A DNA stretch of 64,000 bases from Blastocatellia bacterium (GCA_016705245.1 JADIYM010000001.1:1-64000); one strand, 5' to 3'; shown: positions 17,894 to 28,024, counted from the stretch's first letter. Notes: a model not told the origin generated them from the letters alone. Numbers and translations are program-made.

Positions 17894-18361
17894 ATGTACC
17901 ACCTCTACGACATCGACACCGACGATGGCCCGGTCACGATGATCGGCGTGCTGCCCCCCGAGATCGCGCTCGGCCACGGGCTGCCGTCGCCGGCCGTTGT
18001 CGGGACGCTGCCGCGCGGCGCGACCGAGATCACGCCCGAGACCTTTGCGCCGAACGACGAATTCTCCGAGTTCCTGGGCTATGTGATCTCGAAGCACGGC
18101 GCCAGGGACCCCATGCTCGCGGACCAGGCCAGGCAGCAGGGCGACGGGTGGGTGTTCATGGTCGACCTGCGCGTCGGTGAGACGGACGACGAGATCGAGA
18201 CCGAGGACGTGCTCGGCGCATTTCGTGCGGAGGCCGGTGCGGTCGTCGACGGCTCGTACCGCGCGAATCCGAAACACGCGCTGCTGACGGAGCGCGGTCT
18301 GCCGGTCATCGACGAATGGGTCTACGAAAAGCTCGTCGAGGAACTGCTGGCGCTGGAGTAG
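17894..18361 (+). CDS. Conserved-looking hypothetical protein
   Basis: A 155-residue soluble protein, divergent from trpA. It starts at MYHLYDIDTDDGPVTMIGVL (ATG 17894) after the last palindromic gap; the longer open frame to 17750 overlaps trpA and is rejected. The composition is acidic with ordinary codon use. Notable segments are ATEITPETFAPNDEFSEFL and a C-terminal helix IDEWVYEKLVEELLAL. No signal peptide, membrane segment or catalytic motif is recognised. I cannot name the family. Coding is supported by uninterrupted length, third-position GC and sensible hydrophobic spacing. Confidence 0.65.
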   Translation: MYHLYDIDTDDGPVTMIGVLPPEIALGHGLPSPAVVGTLPRGATEITPETFAPNDEFSEFLGYVISKHGARDPMLADQARQQGDGWVFMVDLRVGETDDEIETEDVLGAFRAEAGAVVDGSYRANPKHALLTERGLPVIDEWVYEKLVEELLALE

Positions 18362-18671
18362 CGATTCGGCCGAAGTCGTTCTGGCCGCGCGAGCAACAAC
18401 GTCGCGGTGTCCCGTGCTCGTTTGAACGAATCCCGGTTGAGCCGTTCGTCCCGCCGCGACCCGGCTCGTGCAAGAACCCTCCACGCTCTCCGTTTCTCTC
18501 CCCGACACGCACGGAGCCGAAAATATTTCTCGACCTCGAGGGAACCCTACGGCCTGCCGCGCGTCCAAGCACTCGGTCGCGTCAGGCACGGACAGGACGG
18601 CATCCTCTCCGCTCGATTCCACGCCGGCGCATTTCTCGAGCACGACCCGTCATTTCCGGGAGGAACCACCC
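18362..18671. other. 310-base gap with no gene
   Basis: No open frame with a convincing protein, no RNA gene and no large palindrome was found. Short AT-rich spots occur around 18522-18530. The promoter of the downstream secreted-protein gene probably lies here, but no hexamers clear enough to place it were seen. Confidence 0.5.
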
Positions 18672-19919
18672 ATGCAGCACACGTGTGCCCGCCGTCCACT
18701 CGCGTTCGCTCTAGCGTCCCTCACGACGCTCGCCACCTTATCCGCCGTCACGCAGCCCCACGTAGCCCGCGCCTGTTCACCGCCGCCAACGTTCAGCGAG
18801 ATGCTCGGCTCCTCCGACGTCATCGTGATCGGCTCGGTCGGCGAGATCTCGAAGGGCTAGGTCAATTACGGTGACGAAAGTTTCGAGGTCTCGATTGCGA
18901 CCGTAAATGTCGCCGAGAGCATCAAGGGACCCGTCGAGCGCGGCAAGACCATGCAGGTCAGCCAAATCGACGCATCCGCCTTCAACCGCATGGAGAACGA
19001 AGAGGAGGCTCTCGAGCCCGATTCCTCCGACGAGTCGGGGATTCCGCTCTCCATGCGAACCGGCCTCTTTCTCATCTCGGGACAGGAAGGCGACGGATCG
19101 GAAGGGCCGTCGGGCTGGTCCGCGATGCGAGTCTACGACATCACGGATCAGGCCACGCGGGATTCGCTCGTTCCGCTTGTCCGCGAACACACCGAGCTCG
19201 ATGCCATCAACGACAAGGTGAAACGGCAAGCGGCGTTTCTCGAGTGGATCGTCAGGTGTGCCGAGAACCCGACGACGCGCCGCGAGGGCTTTTACGACTT
19301 CAGCCAGCTCGACGCCACCAGGCAATGGCGGCTGCAGTCGGAGGAAGCCGCGGACCGCGAGCACCCAGTGGCAAAGGTCGCGTTTACCGACGGCCAGATC
19401 GACCGGCTCGTGACGGTCTGGCTTGAGACGCTCGCGAATCGCGACGACGGTGCGATGTGGTTCGGCGCGTCGCTCGGAGAATACCGGGGCGAGCTCGTCG
19501 CTTCGCGCCTGCTCGACGTCATCGCGACGGATGGCGAAGGCGCGATGAGCGACGTTGGCACGTGGATGATGACCGTGGCATCGATCTACGAATGGCGGTC
19601 CGGTCACCTGCTCACGCAGAAACTCTGGGAGAGCGAGGACCCGGTCGAGCGCGCGAAAATCGTGAAGCAGTTTCTCGAGCTCGCCCCCATTCGCGGCGAG
19701 ATTCCGGAAGCTGTCGTCACCGAGGGCTCTGACGACGAGGCGACCGAGTCGACTGACGACATCGAATCGGAAGCCGTCACCGAGATGGAGAACATCGAGC
19801 GCGAGGCGATCGAATCCATCGAGAACGCCGGAGAGGAAGAGGTCGTGGAGGTCGGGGCCGAGCTCGAAATCGAGCCGATGGATCTCGTCGATCTCAGGAG
19901 ACCGGACGTCATCGACTGA
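18672..19919 (+). CDS. Secreted protein with N-terminal TIMP-like domain, interrupted by an in-frame amber codon
   Basis: ATG 18672 has GGGAGG about six bases upstream and encodes a signal peptide ending at VARACSPPPTFSEMLGSSDV. A Cys directly after the signal followed by a SDVIVIGSV strand resembles bacterial TIMP/netrin-like OB-fold domains. The frame is cut by TAG at 18858-18860, but continues in the same frame with VNYGDESFEVSIATVNVAESIKG, exactly what the fold would need, and runs open to 19919. The total would be 415 residues. The long C-terminal part is acidic and ends in a Glu/Asp-rich tail (from about 19720). The stop may be a nonsense mutation, a sequencing error, or read-through; nothing here decides. 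I do not recognise the C-terminal domain. Confidence 0.65.
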
Positions 19920-19931
19920 CGATTGCGCTCG

Positions 19932-20423
19932 TTACCACCCCCACGATCCGGGACCGCCCTTGAAGGGTCCCACGATGTTCTTCGTGATCCAGCCGCCGTA
20001 GAAATCCCCCTCCTGCGCGGCCACACGTTCGCCGTCAACCGAGCAGGCATCGACGCGCGACGGATAGAACGCGACGTGATCGCGAAGCGCGGCGAACGCC
20101 GGCGTCGGGTCCGCGTAGAACCACGCGGCATCCGGCGCCTCGCGGTCGCCGAGTCTGATGGAGTAGTACCCGGCTCGCCCCTTCCATTCGCAGTAGGAGG
20201 TGCGCGGCGAGGTCTGCAAAAACTCCATGCGAATGTCCGCCGGCGGGATGTAATAGACAGGCGGATGGCTCGTCTCGAGCACGCGAGCTGCGCGCATCGT
20301 GTCGGCAATCAGAACGCCGTTGAACTCGACGGTGATGCGCTTGTTCGATGGCTCGAGGCGCGGAGGGCGGGGGTAGTCCCAGACGGATTCCTGGCCGGGA
20401 CCGGGTTCGATGCGATTGGCCAT
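19932..20423 (-). CDS. DUF427 family protein
   Basis: A 163-residue protein of the DUF427 family. The family pattern is visible as VEFNGVLIADTMRAARVLETSHPPVYYIPPADI, then the SYCEWKGRAGYYSI segment and AAWFYADPTPAF, with a C-terminal DHVAFYPSRVDACSVDGERV. The fold is a small beta barrel of unknown biochemical role, usually found as single cytoplasmic proteins. The start ATG at 20423 precedes MANRIEPGPGQESVWDYPRP. It converges on the amber-interrupted secreted gene with only 12 bases between the two stops. A family A palindrome lies upstream of it. Confidence 0.88.
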   Translation of the reverse strand: MANRIEPGPGQESVWDYPRPPRLEPSNKRITVEFNGVLIADTMRAARVLETSHPPVYYIPPADIRMEFLQTSPRTSYCEWKGRAGYYSIRLGDREAPDAAWFYADPTPAFAALRDHVAFYPSRVDACSVDGERVAAQEGDFYGGWITKNIVGPFKGGPGSWGW

Positions 20424-20452
20424 GGAGGCATGGTGCCACAGGTTCCCCGCGA

Positions 20453-20545
20453 CTTAGGCTTCGCGCCTTTGCGGGACCTTTGCGTCTTTGCGAGAAATGC
20501 GGCCGCGGACAGGTTCGCGCAAAGGCGCAAAGTCGCCAAGGCACG
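20453..20545. repeat. Intergenic palindrome, family A (copy 2)
   Basis: Left arm words CTTTGCGTCTTTGCGAGAAA pair imperfectly with a right arm of CGCGCAAAGGCGCAAAG; the loop is GC-rich. The outer word CCTTTGCG is duplicated in the left arm. It lies between divergent genes (DUF427 and the kinase), so it cannot be a terminator for either. Confidence 0.8.
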
Positions 20546-20615
20546 TGCCATAATCCCTTTCGCCGCGGGTTTCTACACGCAGCCATTCCACCGCCTGCTA
20601 CATCGAGGAGCCTTC

Positions 20616-23600
20616 GTGCCCGACGACGAGCGGAACCACGACGATCGGCCGTCCGACCCCGACACGACCGTCCCGTTCTCAGCCGCGCACCGTCCCCGAG
20701 CCGGCGTCCGCGACGAGAGGCCCGATGTCGAGGCCACCGGTCCGTTCACCATTCCGCGCCGTTGCGTCCTCTGCGGCGCTCGGTACTCCGATGGCCGGCG
20801 AGTCTGTGATCGTGACGGCTCCGTGCTTGACGACGACGTCGATGCCGCTGTCGGCTCCACGCTCGACGGCCGCTACCGCATCGAGAGCGTTCTTGGCCGC
20901 GGAGGCATGGGCGTTGTGTTCCGTGCGCGCGACGTCGAGCTCGAGCGAACGGTCGCCATCAAGCTGCTCGACGATCGATACGCCTCGGAACCCGTTGCCC
21001 TCCGTCGATTCGTCCGCGAAGGAAAGATCGCTCGAGAGTTCGTCCATCCAGCCGTCGTCGGCATTCACGACATCGTCTGTCGCGACACGGGGGCCGTCTA
21101 CCTCGTTCTCGAATACATCGACGGAAGGACGCTCGGTACCGTGCTGCGCGAGCGGGGACAATTCGCTCCGGCCGAGGCCGTGGCAGTCGCCCGTCCAATC
21201 GCCGATGCTCTCGACGCCGCGCACGCGAAGGGCATCGTCCATCGCGACCTCAAGCCTGAAAACATCATGCTTCGCAGCGCCCAGGCAGAGCCTCGCGCGA
21301 AACTGCTCGACCTCGGCATCGCGATCGTGCACGCAACGGCGGACCAGGGAGCCGACACGCGGCTCACGCGTCAGGGCCACTGGATCGGGACGCCGCTCTA
21401 CATGGCGCCCGAACAGTGGAATGCCGCGAATTCCGACGAGGGCCTCGACGGCCGCGCCGACGTCTATGCCCTGGGCGTCGTCGTCCATCAGCTCGTCGCC
21501 GGCGCGACACCGTTTTCGGGAAACATCGACGCACTGCGCACGCAACACCTCGAGGCTCGTCCAAACCGGCTCGACGCCGCGGTCGCGGGCGTCCCGCGGG
21601 CCTTCGCCGAGGCCGTTTCGCGCGCCATGGCCAAGGACCGGAAATCCCGATATGCGACGGCTGGGGAATTCCTCGACGCGCTCGAGCGGTCGCTGGCCGG
21701 AGTCGAGACGGCCGTCCCCGCACCCGCGGCCGCCGACACCGCTCCAACGCTCGACGAGGCAGCGGTCGTGGGTCCTTCGACGATCGACCTCGTCGTGGTC
21801 TCGACCGGAGAGGTCGACCGGATTCCGGGAAACCTCCCGGCGCAGGCGACGAGCTTCATTGCACAGGATGGCGCCGTCGACGACATCGTCGCCGCGTTCG
21901 GCCGGGCGCGCTCGGTGACGCTCACGGGTCCGGGAGGAATCGGCAAGACGCGGCTCTCGCTCGAGGCGGCTTCCCGGCTCGAGGATCGCTTTGCCGACGG
22001 AACCTGGTTCGTTGAGTTGGCGGCGATCGCCGACGCGGCGCTCGTTACCCAGGCCGTAGCCAATACCCTCGGCGCGCGCGAGCGTCCGGGCGAGCCGCTG
22101 GCGACGTCGATTCACGAGCGGATCGGTGACGGCAGGCTCCTCGTCGTTCTCGACAACTGCGAGCACGTCGTGGACGCGGCCGCGGATCTGGCCGCCCGGC
22201 TGCTACGGGCGTGCCCGCGCGCGAGCGTGCTGGCGACGAGCCGCGAGTCGCTCGCCATCCCCGGTGAGTTGGTGATCGCGGTTGCACCGCTCGCCGTGCC
22301 TTCGTCCACCGTGCGAGACGACGAACTGCTCCATTCGCCGGCCATCCACCTCTTCATGGACCGCGCGCGCGCCGCGGCGCCGGCGTTCGCACCGGCACCC
22401 TCCGATCTCGCGACAATCGCCGCGATCTGCCGAAGGCTCGATGGCCTTCCGCTCGCGATCGAGCTTGCAGCGGCTCGCGTGCGCGCCCTTGGACTCGGTG
22501 AAGTGCTCTCGCGTCTCGACGACCGGTTCCGGCTGCTGGCCGTGTCCGAACGCGGGCGTTCGTCGCGGCAACGGACGCTCTATGCCGCGATCGACTGGAG
22601 TTTCCAGATGCTCACAGAGGCCGAGCGTGCCGTTCTCGGACGGCTTGCCGTCTTCGCATCCGGCGCGACCCTGGATGCCATCGAGCTGGTCTGCGCGGAC
22701 TCGGGTGACGATGCCGTGGTACGGCGCGAGTCGGTTGCCGACCTCGTCGACGGCCTCGTCGCGAAGTCGCTCATCGTTGCGGATCTCGAGCGCGAGCCGG
22801 TTCGCTACCGGATGTTCGAGTCGATCCGGGCCTTTGCCCTCGAGTCACTCGCTGCCGCGGGAGAGCGGGAAGCGATGGAATCGCGCGTCGACGACTGGGT
22901 CATCGCGATGGCGCGCGTGTGCGGAGCGGCTCGCGCGACGCCCGCCCAGCCGGTCGAGGAGAAGCGAATACGTGCCGAGCTCGACTCCATTCGGCAGTCC
23001 CTCGAGCGGCTGTCGCGCCGCGACGACGGCGGCGATGGGCTCGCGGCGGCGGCAGCGTGGCTCGGGCCTTTTTTCGAGAACTACGGGCTCTTGACGGAGG
23101 GACGCGCGTGGCTCGACGCCGCGGTTGCAGCCGGGACGTCACAGCCCGATCGCGGGCTTGCGCTATTCTGGTCGGGAGTCCTCGCGATCGACCAGGGCGA
23201 CCACAATGCGGCAGAAGCGCGGCTCGAGTCAGCGCTCGACGACGCTCGCGAGTCCGGTGATCAGCTGGCGATGGCGCGCGTGCTGAGGGTGCTCGCATTC
23301 CTCTCGATGCGCCGCAACGAGGAAGCCCGGGCCGTTGGTCTGGCTTCGGAGTCCGCGGCGGTCTACCGGCAGCTCGGTGACGAAACCGGCGAAGTGGCGG
23401 CGACGCGCATCGTGGCGCTCGTGGCGATCGGACGGGGTGAATACGCCGACGCCCGTCCGATGCTGGAGCGCTGTGAGGCCTTTCACCGGCAGAGACGCGA
23501 CGAGCGCAGCCTCGCGATCGCGTGTTACAGCCTCGGGATCGTGTACGGCGGCCTGGGCGAATTCGAGGCGGCTGAGCATTACGCGAACGAGGCTGTCTCT

Positions 23601-24014
23601 ATCGCCGAGCGGCTTGCGGACGAGCAGACGCTGGCGTATGCGGCGCACACGGTCGGCTGGGTTGCCGCCGAACGCGGTGACGCGAGTGCGGCGATTGCCG
23701 GGTTCCGGCGCTCGCTCGAGCTTGCGCAGTCGGTTGGGGCAGGCACGGCAAGCGTGTACGCGATCGAGGGGATCGCCGGAGCGCTCGCGATGGAGGGACG
23801 CGCCGAGGCGGCGATCGCGCTTTCAAGTGCGGCGGCAGCGCACCGGCAGGGGACGGACCAGCCGCTCACCGATCTCGAACGTCAGGCGCTCGACCGTAAG
23901 CTCGAGCCGGCGCGCGAGGCCCTGACCGCCGAGCTGCGCGCGGCGGCCGAAGCGCGCGGCGCCAGGATGGAATACGAGGCGATGGTCGATGCGGCGCTGC
24001 GGGGCGGAGGGTAA
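20616..24014 (+). CDS. PknK-like Ser/Thr kinase fused to an NB-ARC-type NTPase and TPR domain
   Basis: About 1132 residues starting at GTG 20616 with GAGGAG just upstream. A short zinc-ribbon-like CVLCGARYSDGRRVCD (Cys50, 53, 64) precedes a Ser/Thr kinase domain (about 87-345) with GRGGMGVVF, VAIKLLDD, VHRDLKPENIM, LLDLGIAI and a GTPLYMAPEQW activation-segment end. Around residue 437 begins a STAND-type NTPase with P-loop LTGPGGIGKTR, Walker B LLVVLDNCEH and the GLPLAIELAAARV motif. The C-terminal about 300 residues are TPR-like. The arrangement recalls mycobacterial PknK, which couples kinase activity to a transcription-factor-like sensor. It converges on the SARP-type gene, a plausible but unproven partner. 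Confidence 0.9.
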   Translation: MPDDERNHDDRPSDPDTTVPFSAAHRPRAGVRDERPDVEATGPFTIPRRCVLCGARYSDGRRVCDRDGSVLDDDVDAAVGSTLDGRYRIESVLGRGGMGVVFRARDVELERTVAIKLLDDRYASEPVALRRFVREGKIAREFVHPAVVGIHDIVCRDTGAVYLVLEYIDGRTLGTVLRERGQFAPAEAVAVARPIADALDAAHAKGIVHRDLKPENIMLRSAQAEPRAKLLDLGIAIVHATADQGADTRLTRQGHWIGTPLYMAPEQWNAANSDEGLDGRADVYALGVVVHQLVAGATPFSGNIDALRTQHLEARPNRLDAAVAGVPRAFAEAVSRAMAKDRKSRYATAGEFLDALERSLAGVETAVPAPAAADTAPTLDEAAVVGPSTIDLVVVSTGEVDRIPGNLPAQATSFIAQDGAVDDIVAAFGRARSVTLTGPGGIGKTRLSLEAASRLEDRFADGTWFVELAAIADAALVTQAVANTLGARERPGEPLATSIHERIGDGRLLVVLDNCEHVVDAAADLAARLLRACPRASVLATSRESLAIPGELVIAVAPLAVPSSTVRDDELLHSPAIHLFMDRARAAAPAFAPAPSDLATIAAICRRLDGLPLAIELAAARVRALGLGEVLSRLDDRFRLLAVSERGRSSRQRTLYAAIDWSFQMLTEAERAVLGRLAVFASGATLDAIELVCADSGDDAVVRRESVADLVDGLVAKSLIVADLEREPVRYRMFESIRAFALESLAAAGEREAMESRVDDWVIAMARVCGAARATPAQPVEEKRIRAELDSIRQSLERLSRRDDGGDGLAAAAAWLGPFFENYGLLTEGRAWLDAAVAAGTSQPDRGLALFWSGVLAIDQGDHNAAEARLESALDDARESGDQLAMARVLRVLAFLSMRRNEEARAVGLASESAAVYRQLGDETGEVAATRIVALVAIGRGEYADARPMLERCEAFHRQRRDERSLAIACYSLGIVYGGLGEFEAAEHYANEAVSIAERLADEQTLAYAAHTVGWVAAERGDASAAIAGFRRSLELAQSVGAGTASVYAIEGIAGALAMEGRAEAAIALSSAAAAHRQGTDQPLTDLERQALDRKLEPAREALTAELRAAAEARGARMEYEAMVDAALRGGG

Positions 24015-24030
24015 TGATCCCTGCGCCACT

Positions 24031-24104
24031 GCGTCTGCTCTCTGCGCCGCTGCGAGAAATCCGGCCGCTCGACAGGTTCTCGCAGAGGCGCAAAGGACAG
24101 ACGC
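24031..24104. repeat. Intergenic palindrome, family A (copy 3)
   Basis: Arms 24031-24058 and 24077-24104 pair at about 24 of 28 positions. The inner word is CTGCGAGAA / TTCTCGCAG, the CTCTGCG subfamily. It lies between the convergent stops of the kinase and the SARP gene, so it could act as a shared terminator. Confidence 0.85.
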
Positions 24105-24133
24105 AAAGACGCAGAGTTTTCAGGCTGAAGAGG

Positions 24134-26054
24134 CTACCCGACCAGCCCCGCCTCACTCCGCACCACCCGATACCTGTGCAGCGGCGACGCGTACAGCCTC
24201 CGCAACCACTCGGCATTCCAGTACGTTCGCCCATTCGGTCCGGCGAGCCGCACCGTACCGGGGACGCGCTGCGCCTCCGCAAACGACGGCACGCGTCCAT
24301 CCTCCGTCGAGAACCGCGTCGCCGTCGCCGGGTCATACACGTGCCACTCGCCGTCGAACGAGACCTCGACGAGCGGATAGGTCAGTCCGGGATGGTCCGG
24401 ATCACCGACGTCAACGAGTCGCGACTCGTATCCGGCGATGCGCGCGAGTGATGCCATCGCGTCGTTTAGGTCGCTCGCCCGTCCCGAACCAAGCGCGACG
24501 GTTTCGTGCGGAGTCCGTCTTTCGAGAGCGTTCGGGTCGTAGAGCGACGCAACGAACTCGTCGAGCGCCCCGACCCGCTGCGTGTCCGTTGCTGCCTCCA
24601 CGCTAACCGCCCGGACGACACCGGCCAGGTAGGCATCGCCGTGGAACTCGACAACGGCGAACGAGTTCAGTCCCGACACGTCTTCGAGCGCCACGAGAGG
24701 AGAGTCCGTTACCGGCAACGATCCAATGTCGAGGACTCCGCGGTCCGACGGAACATGCGAAGCGACAACCTGTGAAACCGAAGCGGACCGTCCGTCCTGA
24801 GACACGGCGATCCGGTACTTCTGACCCGGACGCCACGCGACGCCCGGCAGCGAAAACCGGCCTTCTGCGTCGGCGAAGGTCGCGAGCCCACTGCGGCTCC
24901 CGACGACGTCGACGCGGGCGTGGGGCGCGACTCCGCGACCGGCGAGCACGACCATCGTCGGGTCGGCCGGTTCTCCCGTGAATATTGAGACGACAGAGCG
25001 GACAGAGGTACGGGTCGCCCTTTGGACTGACCGGCCGGGCGTGGTGGTCGCGACGAACACGACCGTCAGCGCCACGATCGCGACCGCTCCCGCCGTACGC
25101 CGAACTCGCGCCCCCCGTGCACACAGAACCGCGAGCGGTAGCGAGCCAGCTACGCGGACGAAGGCCCGGGCCTTCGTGTCTCCGGCTTGCTCGACGGAGA
25201 CGGCCAGGCGGTCAACGGACATTGAAGGATCCGTGCCCTCCTTGATTCCCGACACAGCGCTCAACTGAACAGCAGACCGCGCCATCGCCACCGTTGACGC
25301 TTCCGGCTCGACGTCGAGCTCTCGCATGAGCGTTTCTCGGCACACGGCGAGCAGTCGCAGCGCCTCGGTGCGATCTCCTCGCCGGATCGCCGATCGAATG
25401 AGGCCCTGAAACGCCGATTCCGACGCGGGCTCGACATCGAGCAGCCGCCTCCAGTGGCGTTCAGCACTCCTGGCGTCGCCCGCCTGTTCGCGCATCTCTG
25501 CGGCGCGCTCGAGCACGCGCGCTCGAGGTCCGAATCTCGTCCCGGAGGGGCATCGTCCACGGCTCGTACAGAAACTCCGGCAATAGCTCGCCGGGGATAA
25601 GCCTGACGGCCGAGTCGAGCGCGGCCGAAGTCCCCGCGGCGAGACCGAACCGTGCAGCGTCTCGGAACTCGACGGCGTCGACGGTCACTCCTCCGGGCGC
25701 AGTCAGGTGCAGCATCCCGTCGCTGCTGGCGAGGAACCGGGACGGCGCCCGCGCAGCGAGATCCGGTTCGAATGCCCGCCGGAGCGCATGTACGGCCTTG
25801 GCGAGCTGGTTCGCCGCGGCATCTCCATCGAGGTCAGGCCAGAGTGCATCGGCGACCTGCTCCCGGCGCAGCTGGAATTGCGGCGCGAGCGCGAGCATCG
25901 AGAGAACCGCGCGCGTCTTCGAGCGGCGAAGCGCGTCGTCGCCCACTGGCGCGCCGTCGAGCCGGACACCGAAGCGTCCGCAGAGCTCGATGCGCATGCG
26001 GCCCATCGAAGAGGAAGCCGGAGCGACGCGAGGGGATTCGCCGGAACTGGGCAT
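24134..26054 (-). CDS. Membrane-anchored SARP/BTAD regulator with a transglutaminase-like C-terminus, frameshifted
   Basis: The upstream part (26054 to about 25510) encodes a winged-helix domain (IELCGRFGVRLDGAPV, LRREQVADALWPD, NQLAKAVHALRRAF) and the start of a bacterial transcriptional-activation domain ending GELLPEFLYEPW. One extra base near 25508-25530 shifts the frame; the next frame continues the BTAD helices as LERAAEMREQAGD, HWRRLLDVEP and ETLMRELDVEPE. Beyond it come a membrane helix (VAIVALTVVFVATT, about 25040-25100), a carboxypeptidase-regulatory-like strand set (FADAEGRFSLPGVAW) and a region matching transglutaminase-like folds (LNDAMASLARIAGYESRLV, then TYPLVEVSFDGEWHVYDPAT). 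In that fold the nucleophilic Cys and His are replaced and only the Asp survives, so it is probably a non-catalytic sensor or binding domain. The predicted topology puts DNA binding in the cytoplasm and this domain outside. Confidence 0.78.
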
Positions 26055-26146
26055 GTTTTTCTCGAGAGGCCGAAGTGTCGGCGTGAAGAGTAGACCCGCG
26101 GCCGCCGGAACGCGCAACAAGGCCCCGTGGTTTCAGAATCTGCGCC

Positions 26147-26238
26147 TCTGCGCCTCTGCGAGTTCTTTGCGTCTCTGCGAGAACCTGCCTCGGAGCCATG
26201 TTTCTCGCAGAGACGCAAAGAACTCGCAGAGGCGCAGA
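26147..26238. repeat. Intergenic palindrome, family A (copy 4), 37-bp perfect stem
   Basis: Arms at 26147-26183 and 26202-26238 are exact 37-bp inverted repeats with an 18-base loop, the most perfect copy in the window. Words are of the CTCTGCG/CGCAGAG type with an inner GAGTTCTTTGCG. It lies between divergent genes (SARP and glycosyltransferase), so it would occupy the shared promoter region. Confidence 0.92.
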
Positions 26239-26319
26239 TGGCGGTCTACCGTCGCCGATACCGTCATTCGTGAGGCGTTTCTCCGATCGCCGCCCCTCGC
26301 GAGCCGGTTGCGCGGTACG

Positions 26320-27983
26320 ATGCGACTCCGAACGATGCCTTCGAAATCAGACATAGGCAGCCGGAGCATTTTCGTCGTCCTGTCGGGTGACGAAGAGAGC
26401 TTCGGGGCCAGCCTGCGCCAGATGGCTGGCTCGCGGGAAGTCGAGATCCTGTCGAAGAACGAGCTTCGTCCTCGCGCGATTTTCTCGACCCTGCGTCGGC
26501 TTTGGTCCAGGCCGATCGACACGTTTTCGTACTTCACGATCTCAGCGGCGTGGCAGCAGCGTCGGGTCCTGCTCCTCCTGATCAGCCTTGCGGCGGGCGC
26601 CCGCCGAGCGGTCATTCTGGATGGCCAAGAGTCAAGCACGTATTCGTGGAACCGCATCATCTTTCGCGAAGTCCCGCGCACCGTCGTCGAGATCGTCACG
26701 GCGCCGCTACTCCTTCTTCTCGACAACGTCGCGAGGACGGTCATCGACGGGCTTTGCAGCTCAGGCGCTTTGCCGCCCGCGGCTTACACACGCGGGCTCG
26801 GGAGCTGCGAGACGTGGCTCTACGTGCTTCAGGTACCGGCCTCCGTTCGCCTGGAGAGCGGCACCTCGAGCCATGTCCGCGGCGTTCTTGAAGCGCTAAT
26901 CGAGACGGGACGCGATGTGCGCGTAGTAAGCTACGGCGAGCTCCCGGCGATGTCGACGTGCCACCGACGCACGGAGGTCGCGTGGCCTCCGATCGCCTGG
27001 TTCGGCCTCTTCCCGCGCTTGCGCGAACGCTTCAACAACCTGGTCTGGCTGATCCGCCTTTGGCGCGCGACCGGGCAGGCACGGCCGGACGTCGTCTACC
27101 AGCGCCACGCCCGCCATGCCTGGGCGGCCGCCGCCGTTGCACGACTTCGCGGCATTCCATTCGTGCTCGAGTTCAACGAGAGCGAGGTTCGAGCGGGAGT
27201 CGGCTGGAACGGGCTTGCGAGAACGTCGGACGTGCGGCGCTCGGAGTCCTTCTGTCTGCGGCACGCGACCGTCGTCGGATACATCTCCGACGAACTTTCC
27301 GAGCTCACAGGAACGGCGGCCGGACGGCGCGTCGGACGATCGTGAATCCGAACGGCGTCGATCTCGAGCACTTCGGGTCAAGCGAAGCCGAGCTCGACGG
27401 GCAGCGTCTGCGCCGTCGGCTCGGGTTCGACACGTGTGTGGTGGTCAGCTTCGTCGGGACGTTCATGCCGTACCACGGGAGCGAGGTCCTCGCGGACACA
27501 GTACGTCTGCTCGGATCGGAGGAGAACGTCCGGTTCCTGTTCGTGGGTGACGGTTGCCAGCGCACGTCCACGGCGAGAGCGCTCGAGGCCGAGGTCGGCA
27601 CGGATCGGGTCGCCTTTGCCGGCCGGGTGGCCTATGCCGAACTTCCGGCGTATCTCGCAGCATCGGACATCTGTGTGGCCCCTTACGTACCGGTCCCGGC
27701 CGGCGCCGTCTTCGTCAACTCTCCGATCAAGATCCTCGAGTACATGGCGGCCGGACGCGCGACGATTGCGAGCGACCTTGGACAGATACGGAGGATGCTT
27801 GGAAACGGCGCCGGAGTTCTCGTGCCGCCCGGTGACGCCGACATTCTCGCGGACGCGATACGGCGCCTTGCGAGCGATGCGGCGACTCGAGCGGAGCTTG
27901 GCGCGGCCGCGCGTCGGGAAGTGCAGCAATATTCGTGGCGACGGCACGTCGAGCGGGTCCTGGAGGCGCTCGAAGGTATTTGA
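26320..27983 (+). CDS. Family 4 glycosyltransferase, frameshifted
   Basis: The first frame from ATG 26320 (or ATG 26335) encodes an N-terminal region of about 170 residues that I do not recognise. A GT-B N-terminal Rossmann-like domain follows, with SGTSSHVRGVLEALIETGRDVRVVS, ARPDVVYQRHARHA and a stop at 27343. The next frame picks up at RRTIVNPNGVDLEHF (after about 27310) and gives the nucleotide-sugar-binding domain: VVSFVGTFMPYHGSE, FLFVGDG, VAFAGRV, VPVPAGAVFVNSPIKILEYMAAGRATIAS, with the conserved E-x7-E-like segment. One base is gained or lost in 27305-27330. It likely builds a surface polysaccharide or lipid-linked glycan; acceptor and donor are unknown. No other glycan genes flank it. 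Confidence 0.82.
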
Positions 27984-28024
27984 ACGATGAGTTTGAATTC
28001 ACCCCTTCTTTGCTTCGCGTCTTC

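Noticed and set aside
20455..20545. Family A repeat as a protein-coding region (peptides like FAPLRDLCVFAR)
   Set aside because: Such peptides recur wherever the palindrome occurs and result from its sequence; the long frame from 19923 reads through DUF427 antisense before reaching the kinase.
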